Assembly: GCF_002150765.1 (NCBI RefSeq)
Contig: NZ_MUYM01000006.1
Coordinates: 15,430-79,429 of the forward strand
DNA length: 64,000 nt
Source: Lentzea kentuckyensis
GTDB lineage: Bacteria > Actinomycetota > Actinomycetes > Mycobacteriales > Pseudonocardiaceae
Reading direction: 5' to 3'
How positions within the stretch are numbered: position 1 is the stretch's first letter; the number at the start of each line of letters is the position of its first letter. The position numbers were made by a program, and so were the translations under genes. The notes beneath the pieces were generated by a model, which saw only the letters and a list, made by a program, of their open reading frames with translations, made no database searches and was not told the DNA's origin. Shown one piece after another: positions 34,083 to 42,690 of this stretch.

Positions 34083-35222
34083 TTACGCCCCTTCGTCCGG
34101 GACGGCGTCGGCCTTGATGTGGCAGGCCGGGTGCAGCCGTGCTGCATCAGGTCGAGCGCCCACAGCGTCGACTGGACTGCTTTCCCGCACCGGGCGCCGG
34201 GTGGACTGGCGAGTGGACAGCGCCGGCTGCACGAGTCGGCGTCGGTCCACCCCGGTGCGGGCGTTGATGAGAGCGATCAGCAGGTCGACCGCTTCCTCGC
34301 CCACCCGGTCCGGGCGGAGGCTCACGGTGGTGACGGGCGGGGTCGTCGTCGCGTAGTCCGGATCTTCGCTGATGCACGCCACCAGCAGATCCCGCGGTAC
34401 CCGGAGCCCGTGGTGCCGGGCGGCGGCGAGGATGTTGTGGCCAGAGTCGGAGTAGATGCCGATGACGGCGTCTGGTCGTGGATCGTGGTGGAGCAGCCGG
34501 CCGACCGCGTCCCGTTCCGCCGTGAAGTAGTCGGGCAGTGAGTCGTACTCCTCGACGAGGGTGGCCATGTCGCGTTCGGCGCACCAGGATGCGTAGGCGC
34601 GTCCGATCTGGTGTGGATACGTGTCGTCGTGCAGCGGCAGGGTGAGCCCGATCCGTCGGGCGCCGGCCTCCGTGAGGTGGTCGAGCAGCAGGCGCAGGCC
34701 CGTGTCGTAGTCGGTGGCCACCCACGCGTCGCCCCAGCGCGGCTGGGGCGGCCGGCCTTCGCTGACGATCGGGATGCCGCGCTCCCGCAGGAGGGCACAC
34801 ACCGGGTCGTCGGCGCGCGGTGCGACGTGGATGACGCCGTCCAGCGGCGTGTTGAGCCACATCCACGGTGACGACGAGCTCGGCATCACCATCAGCAGGT
34901 AGCCGCGCTCGTGCGCCGCCGCCATCGCGCCCAGCGCCAGCTGCGCGTAGTACGGGATCTCGGTATACGGCACGGGAAGCTCGCCGTACGTCGTCATGGT
35001 CAGGCCGAGCACACCCGTGCCGCCGCAGGCCACGGCCTGGGCCGTGCTGGCAGGGGCGTAGCCGAGTTCGCGGGCCGCGGCGATCACGCGCTGTCTGGTC
35101 GCCTCGGACAGCCTGCCGGTGCCGTTGAGCGCGTTCGACACCGTGGCGGTGGAGACCCCGGCCCGAGCGGCCACGGCTCCGAGCGTGGGACGCCGCCAGA
35201 CACGAGTGTTCTTCATGTCCAT
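34083..35222 (-). CDS. LacI/GalR family transcriptional regulator
   Basis: About 379 aa from ATG 35222; ATG 35216 is an equally good start. The helix-turn-helix is typical: TLGAVAARAGVSTATVSNALN, hinge ending RELGYAPA. A periplasmic-binding-like sensor domain follows (DGVIHVAPRADD, VATDYDTGLRLLLDHLTEAG). Beyond the usual domain end a tail of about 50 residues looks unlike LacI and may reflect a lost stop codon. An operator-like palindrome lies 23-42 bp upstream of the start, suggesting autoregulation. No sugar-catabolic genes are adjacent, so the target is unclear. Confidence 0.85.
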   Translation of the reverse strand: MDMKNTRVWRRPTLGAVAARAGVSTATVSNALNGTGRLSEATRQRVIAAARELGYAPASTAQAVACGGTGVLGLTMTTYGELPVPYTEIPYYAQLALGAMAAAHERGYLLMVMPSSSSPWMWLNTPLDGVIHVAPRADDPVCALLRERGIPIVSEGRPPQPRWGDAWVATDYDTGLRLLLDHLTEAGARRIGLTLPLHDDTYPHQIGRAYASWCAERDMATLVEEYDSLPDYFTAERDAVGRLLHHDPRPDAVIGIYSDSGHNILAAARHHGLRVPRDLLVACISEDPDYATTTPPVTTVSLRPDRVGEEAVDLLIALINARTGVDRRRLVQPALSTRQSTRRPVRESSPVDAVGARPDAARLHPACHIKADAVPDEGA

Positions 35223-35244
35223 CTCAACAGCCCTGTACCTGTTT

Positions 35245-35264
35245 GTGGTTAAGACGTTAATCAC
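35245..35264. promoter_or_regulatory. LacI-type operator upstream of the LacI gene
   Basis: A 20-bp near-palindrome GTGGTTAAGACGTTAATCAC with one mismatch between half-sites and a central CG, the form of LacI/GalR operators. It sits 23 bp upstream of the regulator's start. Confidence 0.55.
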
Positions 35265-35380
35265 TCAACCTACCGGCGACAGCGGCCGGAACCGCCGCCG
35301 GGTCTGGAGTGATCACCTGTCAGATGGCGTTGGTGGCACAGACGCCCAGGGTTTCGTGGCCGCTGGGAGGAGTGTCTCAA

Positions 35381-35539
35381 ATGGACAAGAGGGAAGCGGT
35401 GGAGACGAGAATTTCCCAGATGCGGCAACGCACCGCAGCTCCGGTCGTTGCGGCGCGGTGGGCGCTGTGGACGTTTGTCATCGTCAACCTGGTGATCGTC
35501 GAGCTGCTGTTCCTCACCGCGGGACCCTGCGCGGCCTGA
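35381..35539 (+). CDS. Small predicted single-pass membrane protein
   Basis: 52 aa, ATG behind a GGGAGGAG site at about 9 nt. A basic N-terminal half is followed by one hydrophobic segment (ALWTFVIVNLVIVELLFL) near residues 28-46 and a short C-terminus ending GPCAA. No family recognised. The good ribosome site and the amphipathic-to-hydrophobic layout support a real small gene. It sits divergently to LacI and 154 bp ahead of the lipoprotein gene. Confidence 0.5.
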   Translation: MDKREAVETRISQMRQRTAAPVVAARWALWTFVIVNLVIVELLFLTAGPCAA

Positions 35540-35692
35540 AGGTTCCTGACCAGCAAGTGCACTCCGAGCGGTTCGCCCTGGCCTGACGAGCGGAGACAGG
35601 CGATCTTCAGAGGTCGGGCAGCCCCGCCACCAGCCGCCAGATGCCGAGCAATACCAACAAAGTCCGTTTCGGACCGTACACAGGAGACTCGA

Positions 35693-36577
35693 ATGGGATA
35701 CCGGAAGACCCTGCCCTGGATCGCTACCGTGGCCTTCTTCACGACCGCATGCAGCGGCGCGTCCGGCTCCGGCCCGGCCACCGTGGCCGGCTCGTCGTCA
35801 GCGTCCGAGGAGCAGAACAAGGCGCTTGTTCTGCGCCTGTACTCGGAGGCGTTCAACCAGGACAAGACCGACGTGGTCAGGGAACTCGTCGGAGCGGACT
35901 ACGTACAGCACGACAAATCGGTGCCCGGCGGAGCAGACGGTCAGGTCAAGCAGTTCCAGGACCTCAAGGCGAAGATTCCCGGCGCGGTGGCGACCGTCAA
36001 GCGCACGGCCGCCGACCGCGACCTGGTGGCCGTGCACTGGCACGCGTCGGCCACCCCGGCGAACGAGGCGACCGGCGAGGCCAAGATCGACCTGTACCGG
36101 GTCGGCAACGGCAAGCTGGTCGAGCACTGGAGCATCACGCAGACCGTGCCGGCGACGACGGCCAGCGGCAACTCCCTGTTCAGCGACGAGTACAAGTACC
36201 CGAGCGGGACGCCGACCCTGTCCGAAGAGCAGGAGGAGAAGAACCACCAGTTCGCGGTCGAGGCCTACCGCAAGCTCTCCGACGGCGACGCGGCCGTGAT
36301 CGACACCAGCTGGGATCCGCGGTACTACCAGCACAACCCGGTGGCCCCGAACGGAACAGACCCGCTCAAGCAGTTCATGCAGCAGCAGGGCGTCACCCAG
36401 CCCAGCGGCACCCCCAGCGCAACCACCGGCGGCGGCCGCACCCAGTTCGGCCACACCCTCGCCGACGGTGACCTGGTGTGGGTCTCCAGCTCCGACTACG
36501 TCGTCGTGGACATCTTCCGCGTGGTCGACGGAAAAATCATCGAGCACTGGGACGTGGTCGCCGATGGCCAGCAGTAG
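35693..36577 (+). CDS. Lipoprotein with two SnoaL/NTF2-like domains
   Basis: 294 aa. The signal peptide ends in a lipobox FTTAC with the lipidated Cys20, so it is likely membrane-anchored outside the cell. Two NTF2-like domains follow (about 40-150 and 165-290), each with the NK(A/H)xxVxxLY/YxxL opening and ending in DLYRVGNGKLVEHW or DIFRVVDGKIIEHW. These match the secreted SnoaL-like proteins of actinomycetes with no fixed activity. It overlaps or closely precedes the deiminase gene, so the two may be co-expressed. Confidence 0.85.
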   Translation: MGYRKTLPWIATVAFFTTACSGASGSGPATVAGSSSASEEQNKALVLRLYSEAFNQDKTDVVRELVGADYVQHDKSVPGGADGQVKQFQDLKAKIPGAVATVKRTAADRDLVAVHWHASATPANEATGEAKIDLYRVGNGKLVEHWSITQTVPATTASGNSLFSDEYKYPSGTPTLSEEQEEKNHQFAVEAYRKLSDGDAAVIDTSWDPRYYQHNPVAPNGTDPLKQFMQQQGVTQPSGTPSATTGGGRTQFGHTLADGDLVWVSSSDYVVVDIFRVVDGKIIEHWDVVADGQQ

Positions 36578-38438
36578 CCAGGGAGGAGAGACCCGTCTGA
36601 GCCGCAAGACTCTGATCATCGTCACCGTCGTGGTTCTCGCCGTGTCGGCCGTCGGTGCTACCGCGGTCGTCATCGCCGCCGGACGATCCGGGGACGGTGT
36701 CCGCATCGTCGCCGACGTGGACCATGACGGTGCCGTCGACGAATGGGCCGCGCGGCGGACCGGCGGCGCCCTGGTGCTGCCGAACATCGGTGTGAGCGGC
36801 GTACGTTGTCAGGACACGCGCAGCACCGCCAGTGACAACGAGCTCGAAGCGTGCCATGACGCCGCGGGCGAGGTCGCGCACGCCCCGCAGAACCTGGCCC
36901 CCGTCAGGATCCTCCCGTTCACCCAGGTCTCCGACAAGGCGGAGGGAACGCTGCGGGTCGACGGTGACCCGCGGGGGAAGATCCGGGTGTTCCGCAAGAC
37001 CAGTGACGAGTGGACCTATCTGAAGCCGGGCGCGACGTTCACCGCGCAGGACCTGCGTTCCGGTGTGGAGCTCGGTGTCGACTCACGTGACGTCATTCGC
37101 GACGAGGCCGTTTGGGACGGCCTTTTCACGCTGCGGGTGGACGTCTCCGAGGGGTGGTTGCGGTCCTCGTCGGACTCGGTCCCGATGGCCGTCGCGCCGC
37201 TGATCCTGCACAACCACACCGAGCGCGTGACCACCCTGTTCGCCCCGCGCAGCGGTGACCGGGCCGACCATCAGACGTTCGTCCGCGACCTCGGCGACGC
37301 GGTGGCCAAGATCGGCGGCGTCGAACTGAAGACGCTGGCCACCGACGACAACTGGGCTCAGGACCTCGTGGAGTTCGGGTACGTGTCCATGCCGGGACCG
37401 GGCGGGACAACCCGTGCCGTCGAGATCGCGGTGCGCTCACCCCAGCCCGGCCGGGTCGGTGGCCGTGCGGTCTTCGACCTGCGCGGTCCGGGGTTTGGCG
37501 CGGTGCAGACCGGCGGCAAGGGCTACCACCAGGTCAGCTCGTTCGGCAATCTCGAGACCATTCCGCCGTACGAGCACAATGGACGGTCGTTTCCGGCGGG
37601 ACGGATCATCTACGGCGACGGTGGACAGGGTGCGGGCTTCGATTCCCAGGCACTCACCCTTTTCGCGTCGCAGGGAGTCCAGGATCCGCTCAAGCTCGAC
37701 ACGTCGTGGCTGGCCATCGCGCACGTCGACGAGTTCGTCCAGTTCCTGCCCGCGGACAACGCCCGCGGCTGGACGATCGCGGTCGCCGACCCGCGGGCGG
37801 CTGTCGAGGCCCTGCGCACGACGCAGGCCGCCGGGCACGGCGCGGTCCGCGCCAGCAGCCGTCCGGACGCACGCGCGGTGACCGTCGACCAGCTCCTGAG
37901 CGATCAGAAGTTCCTGGCCGGCAACACCGAAGCGGCCGAGTCGATCGACAGGAACCTGAAGATCCTGATGGACGAGACAGGAGTGAAACGGGAGGAAGTC
38001 GTGAGTGTCCCGGCGTTGTTCCGCAAGGACGGTCTCGGGTCTGGCGGTGACGACCTGCCCGGTACAGGTGAACCCGGCCCGCTGCCGACCGAAGAAGATC
38101 CCGCCGCGAACACGTACGCGCCCGATCGTCCCTTCGACGCCGCCACCGCACAGGACAGCCCGATCGAGTACGCGCAGGGCTCGTTCTCGGCGTACGTGCC
38201 AGGCGCGGTCAACGGCATCGTGATCGACCGCAAGCACTACCTCGCCCCGCGTCAGTGGGGACCTGTGGTCGACGGCCGTGACGTCCTCCAGGACGCGGTC
38301 GAACGCGCCTACCGCACCGTCGGGATGGAGGTGGGGCACATCGACGACTACCCGACCCACCACGTCATGGGCGGCGAGATCCACTGCGGGACCAACGCGG
38401 TCCGGGCGGTCACCAAACCCTGGTGGACCAAGGCCTGA
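36564..38438 (+). CDS. Exported protein-arginine deiminase (PAD) family protein
   Basis: 624 aa from ATG 36564, which overlaps the lipoprotein gene; a CTG at 36597 behind GGGAGGAGAG is an alternative start. An N-terminal membrane anchor/signal (TLIIVTVVVLAVSAVG) is followed by a calcium-loop-like DVDHDGAVDE at 51-60, matching the start of the PAD middle domain. The catalytic domain has all four residues: D267 (NWAQDLVEFGY), H387 and D389 (HVDEF), and C608 (GEIHCGTN), as in human PAD4 D350/H471/D473/C645. The vertebrate N-terminal cupredoxin-like domain is missing. It likely converts protein or peptide arginine to citrulline outside the membrane; the substrate is unknown. Confidence 0.88.
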   Translation: MASSSQGGETRLSRKTLIIVTVVVLAVSAVGATAVVIAAGRSGDGVRIVADVDHDGAVDEWAARRTGGALVLPNIGVSGVRCQDTRSTASDNELEACHDAAGEVAHAPQNLAPVRILPFTQVSDKAEGTLRVDGDPRGKIRVFRKTSDEWTYLKPGATFTAQDLRSGVELGVDSRDVIRDEAVWDGLFTLRVDVSEGWLRSSSDSVPMAVAPLILHNHTERVTTLFAPRSGDRADHQTFVRDLGDAVAKIGGVELKTLATDDNWAQDLVEFGYVSMPGPGGTTRAVEIAVRSPQPGRVGGRAVFDLRGPGFGAVQTGGKGYHQVSSFGNLETIPPYEHNGRSFPAGRIIYGDGGQGAGFDSQALTLFASQGVQDPLKLDTSWLAIAHVDEFVQFLPADNARGWTIAVADPRAAVEALRTTQAAGHGAVRASSRPDARAVTVDQLLSDQKFLAGNTEAAESIDRNLKILMDETGVKREEVVSVPALFRKDGLGSGGDDLPGTGEPGPLPTEEDPAANTYAPDRPFDAATAQDSPIEYAQGSFSAYVPGAVNGIVIDRKHYLAPRQWGPVVDGRDVLQDAVERAYRTVGMEVGHIDDYPTHHVMGGEIHCGTNAVRAVTKPWWTKA

Positions 38439-38576
38439 GCACCCACGGACGACCTGACGTCCCCGAGGACACCACGAGCCTGCCGCGGACGAGGTCGGAA
38501 TGCCACGACTGGTGCGGACGTGCTGAGGATCGCCGCCGAGAACCGCCACTCGGGCGAGATGTGCGAACGCGCGAAA

Positions 38577-38606
38577 AGCAGGGCTCCGCAAGTCTGGAAC
38601 CCTGCT
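38577..38606. terminator. Hairpin between convergent genes
   Basis: AGCAGGG...CCCTGCT with further CC/GG pairing closes an 8-nt loop, between the deiminase gene (+) and the hibernation-factor-like gene (-). It is a plausible shared terminator. Confidence 0.5.
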
Positions 38607-38667
38607 CTGGCTGTCTTGCTGAGACTGGAGAAACTTCCCCGCTGCTGGTGTCCGGCATCCCACAGGC

Positions 38668-39051
38668 CTATTCGTGCTTGGGCAATCCGGGCACCAACTT
38701 CAGTGTGCGGTTGCTGCGTGGATCAGTGCGTGTCTTGGCCGTGTCGACCTGCCGGACCAGCTCGTCGCAGACATCGCTCAGCGCCGTGGGCAGATCGCGC
38801 TCCGAGGATGTGGCGACGAGGTGAAGGCGTGGTCTGTGGTCGATCCAGCATTCCAGGGTGAGTCGTTGCTCGGCGCCCTGGCGGTCCTTCAGGCTGATTT
38901 CCAGGTCGATCTGGTCGTTGCGGAACGACCGCAACGGCGGACCGAGCGCGGTCAGGCGTTCCGAGACCCATCCGCGTTCAGATGCGAGGAATCCGGTGGC
39001 GAGGCGTAGACGTTGGGCGATGACCGGAGCGTCATCTGGAATGTGAGGCAT
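38668..39051 (-). CDS. HPF/RaiA-like ribosome-associated protein (copy 1)
   Basis: 127 aa, similar throughout to the 127-aa protein at 45711-46094 (shared ISLKDR-GAEQR and TKTRT-PRSNR segments). The beta-alpha-beta layout (IDLEISLKD, LTLECWIDH, LHLVATSSERDL) and ~35-residue amphipathic helix match the N-terminal domain of ribosome hibernation/sigma-54 modulation proteins. It lacks the long C-terminal dimerisation domain of long HPF. Likely a stress-time ribosome inactivator or related factor; family level call only. Confidence 0.65.
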   Translation of the reverse strand: MPHIPDDAPVIAQRLRLATGFLASERGWVSERLTALGPPLRSFRNDQIDLEISLKDRQGAEQRLTLECWIDHRPRLHLVATSSERDLPTALSDVCDELVRQVDTAKTRTDPRSNRTLKLVPGLPKHE

Positions 39052-39232
39052 GCGCTCGTCGTCCTTTGTGGAGTGTGCACGGCTGCTGCCGGGCGATGGC
39101 TTGCCGGTGTTCAGGCTTGTCCTTCGCCGTGTCGGCGCCGGCTCACGGAACAGGTTCCTGTAGGAGCGCTGCTCGTCGTTGGAGAGATTGGGATTCGCTC
39201 GTGAGTGGTGGCGGCAAACCGGCGTGATGAGG

Positions 39233-39271
39233 CCGGTGCCCCTCGATCGGGGGATGGTCGAGGGGCACCGG
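39233..39271. terminator. Hairpin downstream of the cold-shock remnant
   Basis: A 14-bp perfect stem (39233-39246 with 39258-39271) around an 11-nt loop, about 50 bp past the truncated cold-shock reading frame on the minus strand. Confidence 0.6.
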
Positions 39272-39320
39272 GTCGGTGTCTCCGTCAGCGTGTGTCAGCT
39301 GGTAGGAGCACGATGTGAGG

Positions 39321-39446
39321 TCAGACGGCGCGGACGGCGGTGGCCTGCGGGCCCTTGGGGCCCTGGGTGACCTCGAACTCGACGCGCTGGTCGTCCTCGA
39401 GGCCGCGGTAGCCGTGGCCGTCGATCTCCGAGTGGTGCGCGAAAAC
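39321..39446 (-). pseudogene. Cold-shock protein, 5'-truncated
   Basis: The last ~41 codons of a CspA-type gene (VFAHHSEIDGHGYRGLED, then EFEVTQGPKGPQA) end in a normal stop. The N-terminal strand with the nucleic-acid-binding KWFNxxKGFGFI motif is missing; the reading frame upstream is unrelated. Compare the intact copy at 42691-42894. The terminator hairpin downstream is preserved, so the truncation came from the promoter side. Confidence 0.75.
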
Positions 39447-39723
39447 GCCAGGCCCGTTCTCGCAACATCGTTTCCACGAGCGTGATGAACCACGATCACA
39501 AAACTCTACGACCATCCCGCACAACACCGCCGTGGCCAGTTTGGTTCCCGTGGTGACATCAGGTGTCGTGTGTCACCGGCAGATGCAGCCTCGGGGCAGC
39601 GCGGCAGCCATGGTCGCGGTGCAGTAGCGAACGCCGATCGGGTCGTGCTCGTGCGACGGGTGCGGGCACACGGCACAGATGGCGGCAGCGTCGGAGTGGC
39701 CGGCCGGTACAGCGATTCGCAGC

Positions 39724-39951
39724 TCAGACGTGGGCATGCGGGTGCTCCGATGATCGATGCTGGAACGAGAGGATGCGGGGGGTCAGGATGGTTCCGTCGC
39801 GGATCGCGATGGCACGCCGGATGATCTCGCTGGAGTCCCAGGCGCCGGTGAGCATCGTGCGCAGGTGCGGGAGCAGCGCTTCGCTGATCCACGTGTGCCC
39901 TGTTTCCTTGATGGTGTCGGCGGCAGCGCGACGAAGGGCGTCAGTCGCCAC
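39724..39951 (-). CDS. Small hypothetical protein
   Basis: 75 aa from GTG 39951, overlapping the end of the acetyltransferase gene by 11 bp. It is mostly helical by composition, with LRRAAADTIKETGHTW, LLPHLRTMLTGAWDSSEIIR and AIRDGTILTP segments. No family recognised. Tight overlap with the preceding gene supports it, but its start and reality are uncertain. Confidence 0.4.
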   Translation of the reverse strand: MATDALRRAAADTIKETGHTWISEALLPHLRTMLTGAWDSSEIIRRAIAIRDGTILTPRILSFQHRSSEHPHAHV

Positions 39952-40534
39952 TGAGGTTGGGCGGCTGGAGTGCCGTGGGCGCCGCCAGGTCGAGGTCGGC
40001 CGCACGGAGCCGGAACACCTGCAGCTCGACATCGAAATACTTGGTGGTCTCGCCGACCCAGTGCATGCCGTTGTTCCGGACGGTGGCCGCGGCGCGGGCG
40101 TTGCCGGGCCGGACGACGGCGAAGATCTCCTGGACGTCCTGGCTGAACGCCCAGGCGGCCAGCGCGTGGGTGGTCTCGGTGGCGTAGCCGTTGCCCCAGG
40201 CGTCGGGGCGCAGCTGCCAGCCGATCTCCAGATCTTCGTTGCCCGGCGGCAGCGGGAGCAGAACGGCGCCGCCGATCACACGGTCGTCGGTGTTGCGTTG
40301 GATGGCCCATCGGCCTGCCGGAGCAGGCAACCGGGCGTCTTCGGCGCTCCACTGCTGCAGCAGCAGCCGCATGGCCGCCAGGTCGGGCACCCGGTCCATG
40401 TCGGGGCTGAGCCAGCGAGTCACCTCGGCGTGGCCGTAGACGTCCAGCGCGGCCTGTGCGTCGTCGACCAGCCAGGGCCGCAACGTCAGCCGCTCCGTGG
40501 TCAACGCGTGGGTGGTCCAGGTCGACGTGCTCAT
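39941..40534 (-). CDS. GNAT family N-acetyltransferase (RimJ/RimL type)
   Basis: 197 aa from ATG 40534. Typical Acetyltransf_3/RimJ-like order: LTTERLTLRPW, LPAPAGRWAIQR, DLEIGWQLRPDAWGNGYATE (acetyl-CoA site) and NARAAATVRNNGM. The family acetylates N-terminal amines of proteins or small amines. A longer upstream frame crosses a conserved regulatory element and was rejected. Downstream it overlaps a small hypothetical gene. Confidence 0.85.
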   Translation of the reverse strand: MSTSTWTTHALTTERLTLRPWLVDDAQAALDVYGHAEVTRWLSPDMDRVPDLAAMRLLLQQWSAEDARLPAPAGRWAIQRNTDDRVIGGAVLLPLPPGNEDLEIGWQLRPDAWGNGYATETTHALAAWAFSQDVQEIFAVVRPGNARAAATVRNNGMHWVGETTKYFDVELQVFRLRAADLDLAAPTALQPPNLSGD

Positions 40535-40850
40535 ATCGGTACTCCGTCCCCCGGCTGCGTGAGCTGGCCGGGTGATGTTCGAGCAAATGGACCGATATGG
40601 ATCGTCAGGCCATTTCGGGGAGGATCGAGGAGGCCGTTGAAAAGCGGCACTTTTCTCCATACTACACGCACGGCTGGCACGTATGAGCGAAGTCTGCGTG
40701 ATCAGAAAAACCGCGAACGCTTCCTGAGAATCACCTGTGACTGCTGAGCTGCGGGTTTGCTTGCCAGAGGCGTTTTTCTGCCTTGGATCAACCGCCGAAG
40801 GTGGCGGCTCATAAATTTGACAACATTTCGGTCGATCATGGCTGAATCGG

Positions 40851-40916
40851 TGTAGAGTTGAGTTGTCGAGAACATCTCGTACGTGAGTGGTCAAGCTCAT
40901 GTCGTGCTCGGCGAAA
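40851..40916 (+). promoter_or_regulatory. Conserved ~65-bp upstream element, copy A
   Basis: Begins TGTAGAGTTGA, contains TCGAGAACATCTCGTACGTG and GGTCAAGCTCA, and ends CTCGGCGAAA. It lies about 40 bp upstream of the DUF5994-like gene. Three related copies (58626-58692, 45416-45482, 54639-54705) lie upstream of other genes in the same orientation. Copies A and B are the most alike. The pattern of changes between copies is mostly nonsynonymous in the one possible reading frame, so it is more likely a shared promoter or binding site than a peptide. Confidence 0.6.
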
Positions 40917-40957
40917 CCTATACCGGCCGTTTTCCGGTCGGGGACGGGAGTCCCGGC

Positions 40958-41470
40958 ATGACGTCGGCACCCCACCTTCCCATCGCCCCAGTGGCCACTG
41001 CGGTCATCGAGCGGCCTCGGCACCCGCAACGATTGAGGTTGCGGCCGAAGGCGCCCACGACGGGGTATGTCGACGGTGCCTGGTGGCCACGTTCCCGGGA
41101 CCTCGCCGCCGAACTGCCGGCGTTGCTCGCAACGCTGGCGGTTCGGCTGGGCGACGTCCTGCGGGTCAGCTACAACCTCACCGAGTGGGACTCCGCGCCC
41201 CGCCGCATCATCGGTGGCGGCCGCCAGATCCGGCTCGACGGGTTCATCTCCAGGCCCGCGCACACCGTGGACGTGCTCGCGGCGGACAAACGCCGTCTCA
41301 CGCTGCTCGTCGTGCCGTCGACCACCGATCCGGCCGCCGCGCACCAGACCATGATGCTCGCGACGGATCGCGACAACTCCCAGACCGTCGACGACCTGCT
41401 CGCCGCGGGCGTCAGCGTGGCCACACCGACCGAACGAATCCCAGAACAGAACAGCAGGTGCACCTCATGA
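40958..41470 (+). CDS. DUF5994-like actinobacterial protein
   Basis: 170 aa from ATG 40958 behind GGGACGGGAG. LRLRPKAPTTGYVDGAWWPR, then DLAAELPALLATL, VSYNLTEWD and RRLTLLVVPST match a family I recall as DUF5994, frequent in stress-related gene groups. Function unknown. It overlaps the next small gene (ATGA). A shortened relative lies at 58292-58585. An earlier in-frame ATG at 40883 falls inside the regulatory element and was rejected. Confidence 0.75.
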   Translation: MTSAPHLPIAPVATAVIERPRHPQRLRLRPKAPTTGYVDGAWWPRSRDLAAELPALLATLAVRLGDVLRVSYNLTEWDSAPRRIIGGGRQIRLDGFISRPAHTVDVLAADKRRLTLLVVPSTTDPAAAHQTMMLATDRDNSQTVDDLLAAGVSVATPTERIPEQNSRCTS

Positions 41471-41622
41471 CCACGTCGACCTATGTGACCTTGTACGAGC
41501 GCAGAGTCAAGCTGGTCCAAGAAGTGCTGTCCGCGCATGCCAAGCTCAGCAAGAAGGACGCACGAGGCCTCGCAGTGCACGTGCTGGGCGCGCTGGACCA
41601 CATCCCGGAGCAGGTGCGCTGA
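41467..41622 (+). CDS. Small conserved protein (DUF6307-like)
   Basis: 51 aa, ATG overlapping the DUF5994 stop. YVTLYERRVKLVQEVLSAH and VLGALDHIPEQVR resemble a small actinobacterial family I recall as DUF6307. It is soluble and helix-rich, with no known function. Its tight coupling suggests it acts with the DUF5994 protein. Confidence 0.6.
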   Translation: MTTSTYVTLYERRVKLVQEVLSAHAKLSKKDARGLAVHVLGALDHIPEQVR

Positions 41623-41678
41623 TCACTGACTCACCCCGGTCGAACAGTCCGAGCATCCCTGCCGCCGAGGAGTCGCCT

Positions 41679-42506
41679 GTGAGCACCCGGCTGCTGCGCA
41701 TCGGGTGCACCTTCACCTACCGCGCAGAGGTGCCGACCTCAACAGTGTTCCAAGTCCGGCCCGTCGGGGACCAGGACCTGCAGGTGACCCGCGAACGGCT
41801 GGTGTTCGAGCCCGACCTGGCCCTGCGGCACTACCAGGACCTGTACGGCAATCCCTGCACCCGAGTGGTCTTGCCGACGGGTCCGTCCACACTGCACTAC
41901 AGTGCGCTGGCCGTCGTGTCGGACGCCGTCGAGGACATCGATGAGGATGCGCCGGAAGCGGCGCCTGCGGATCTTCCGGACGACGTGCTCCTGTACACCC
42001 TGCCCAGCCGCTACTGCCTTTCCGACGCACTCGGTGACGAGGCATGGTCGAGGTTCGGAGCGCATCCGCGCGGCTATCGCCGGGTGCGGCAGATCTGCCA
42101 GTACGTCCACGACCACCTGAGCTTCGGCTACGGGACTTCCACCGCACTGTCCACGTCGGCCGACGTCAACGCCGCGGGTGTCGGCGTCTGTCGCGACTTC
42201 GCGCATCTGGCGATCTCGTTCTGCCGGGCGCTCAACATTCCGGCCCGCTACGTCTTCGGCTACCTGCCGGATCTCGACGTGCCACCCGACGGGGCACCGA
42301 TGGACTTCGCGGCGTGGATGGAGGTCTGGCTGGGCGACCGCTGGTGGACCTTCGACCCGCGCAACAACACGTCCCGCAAAGGGCGCGTCGTCATCGGTCG
42401 TGGCAGAGACGCCGCCGATGTCGCGATGGCCACCACCTTCGGTGGCCCTTGGCTGGAGTCGATGGTCGTCCACGCCGAAGAGGACTTCGCGCTCGTCTGG
42501 CGATGA
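41679..42506 (+). CDS. Transglutaminase-like (papain-fold) protein
   Basis: 275 aa, GTG start. A beta-rich N-terminal domain is followed by a transglutaminase-like core: GVGVCRDFAHLAISFCRALNIPARYV with the catalytic Cys, a His in the MDFAAWMEVWLGDRWWTFD strand region, and the Asp in FDPRNN. The His appears replaced by Ala-Trp in the usual AHAWxE position, so catalysis is uncertain. Such proteins act as cysteine proteases or amidases. A 3'-terminal fragment of a relative is at 47890-47979. Confidence 0.82.
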   Translation: MSTRLLRIGCTFTYRAEVPTSTVFQVRPVGDQDLQVTRERLVFEPDLALRHYQDLYGNPCTRVVLPTGPSTLHYSALAVVSDAVEDIDEDAPEAAPADLPDDVLLYTLPSRYCLSDALGDEAWSRFGAHPRGYRRVRQICQYVHDHLSFGYGTSTALSTSADVNAAGVGVCRDFAHLAISFCRALNIPARYVFGYLPDLDVPPDGAPMDFAAWMEVWLGDRWWTFDPRNNTSRKGRVVIGRGRDAADVAMATTFGGPWLESMVVHAEEDFALVWR

Positions 42507-42580
42507 CGCGGTGGGGAGCGGGGTGTCGCCGAGTGGCAGGTGTAGTGTGGTGCCATCAGTCATGGTTCCGAAGTACCGGT

Positions 42581-42609
42581 CGCCCGTGATCACGTGTCAC
42601 GGGCGTTTT
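42581..42609 (+). terminator. Rho-independent-type terminator
   Basis: A 9-bp stem CGCCCGTGA/TCACGGGCG (42581-42589 with 42597-42605) and then TTTT, 75 bp after the transglutaminase-like gene. Because it precedes the cold-shock gene it could also act as an mRNA leader structure. Confidence 0.6.
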
Positions 42610-42690
42610 GCTGTTCAGCGTCTCCGCGGGCCATGACGGATCACCCCCGGCTCCGCATCGTGTGGGTGCCGAATCATGCTTGGAGTGCAC

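Noticed and set aside
40851..40917. Reading the repeated element as a conserved small peptide on the opposite strand (DMSLTxHVR)
   Set aside because: Differences between copies A and B are mostly nonsynonymous, copy A has no stop at the place where B-D stop, and there is no ribosome site; kept as a regulatory element.
39941..41344. Long fused frame through the GNAT gene and beyond
   Set aside because: The upstream part crosses the conserved element and the divergent gene's leader and is not protein-like; the GNAT starts at 40534.
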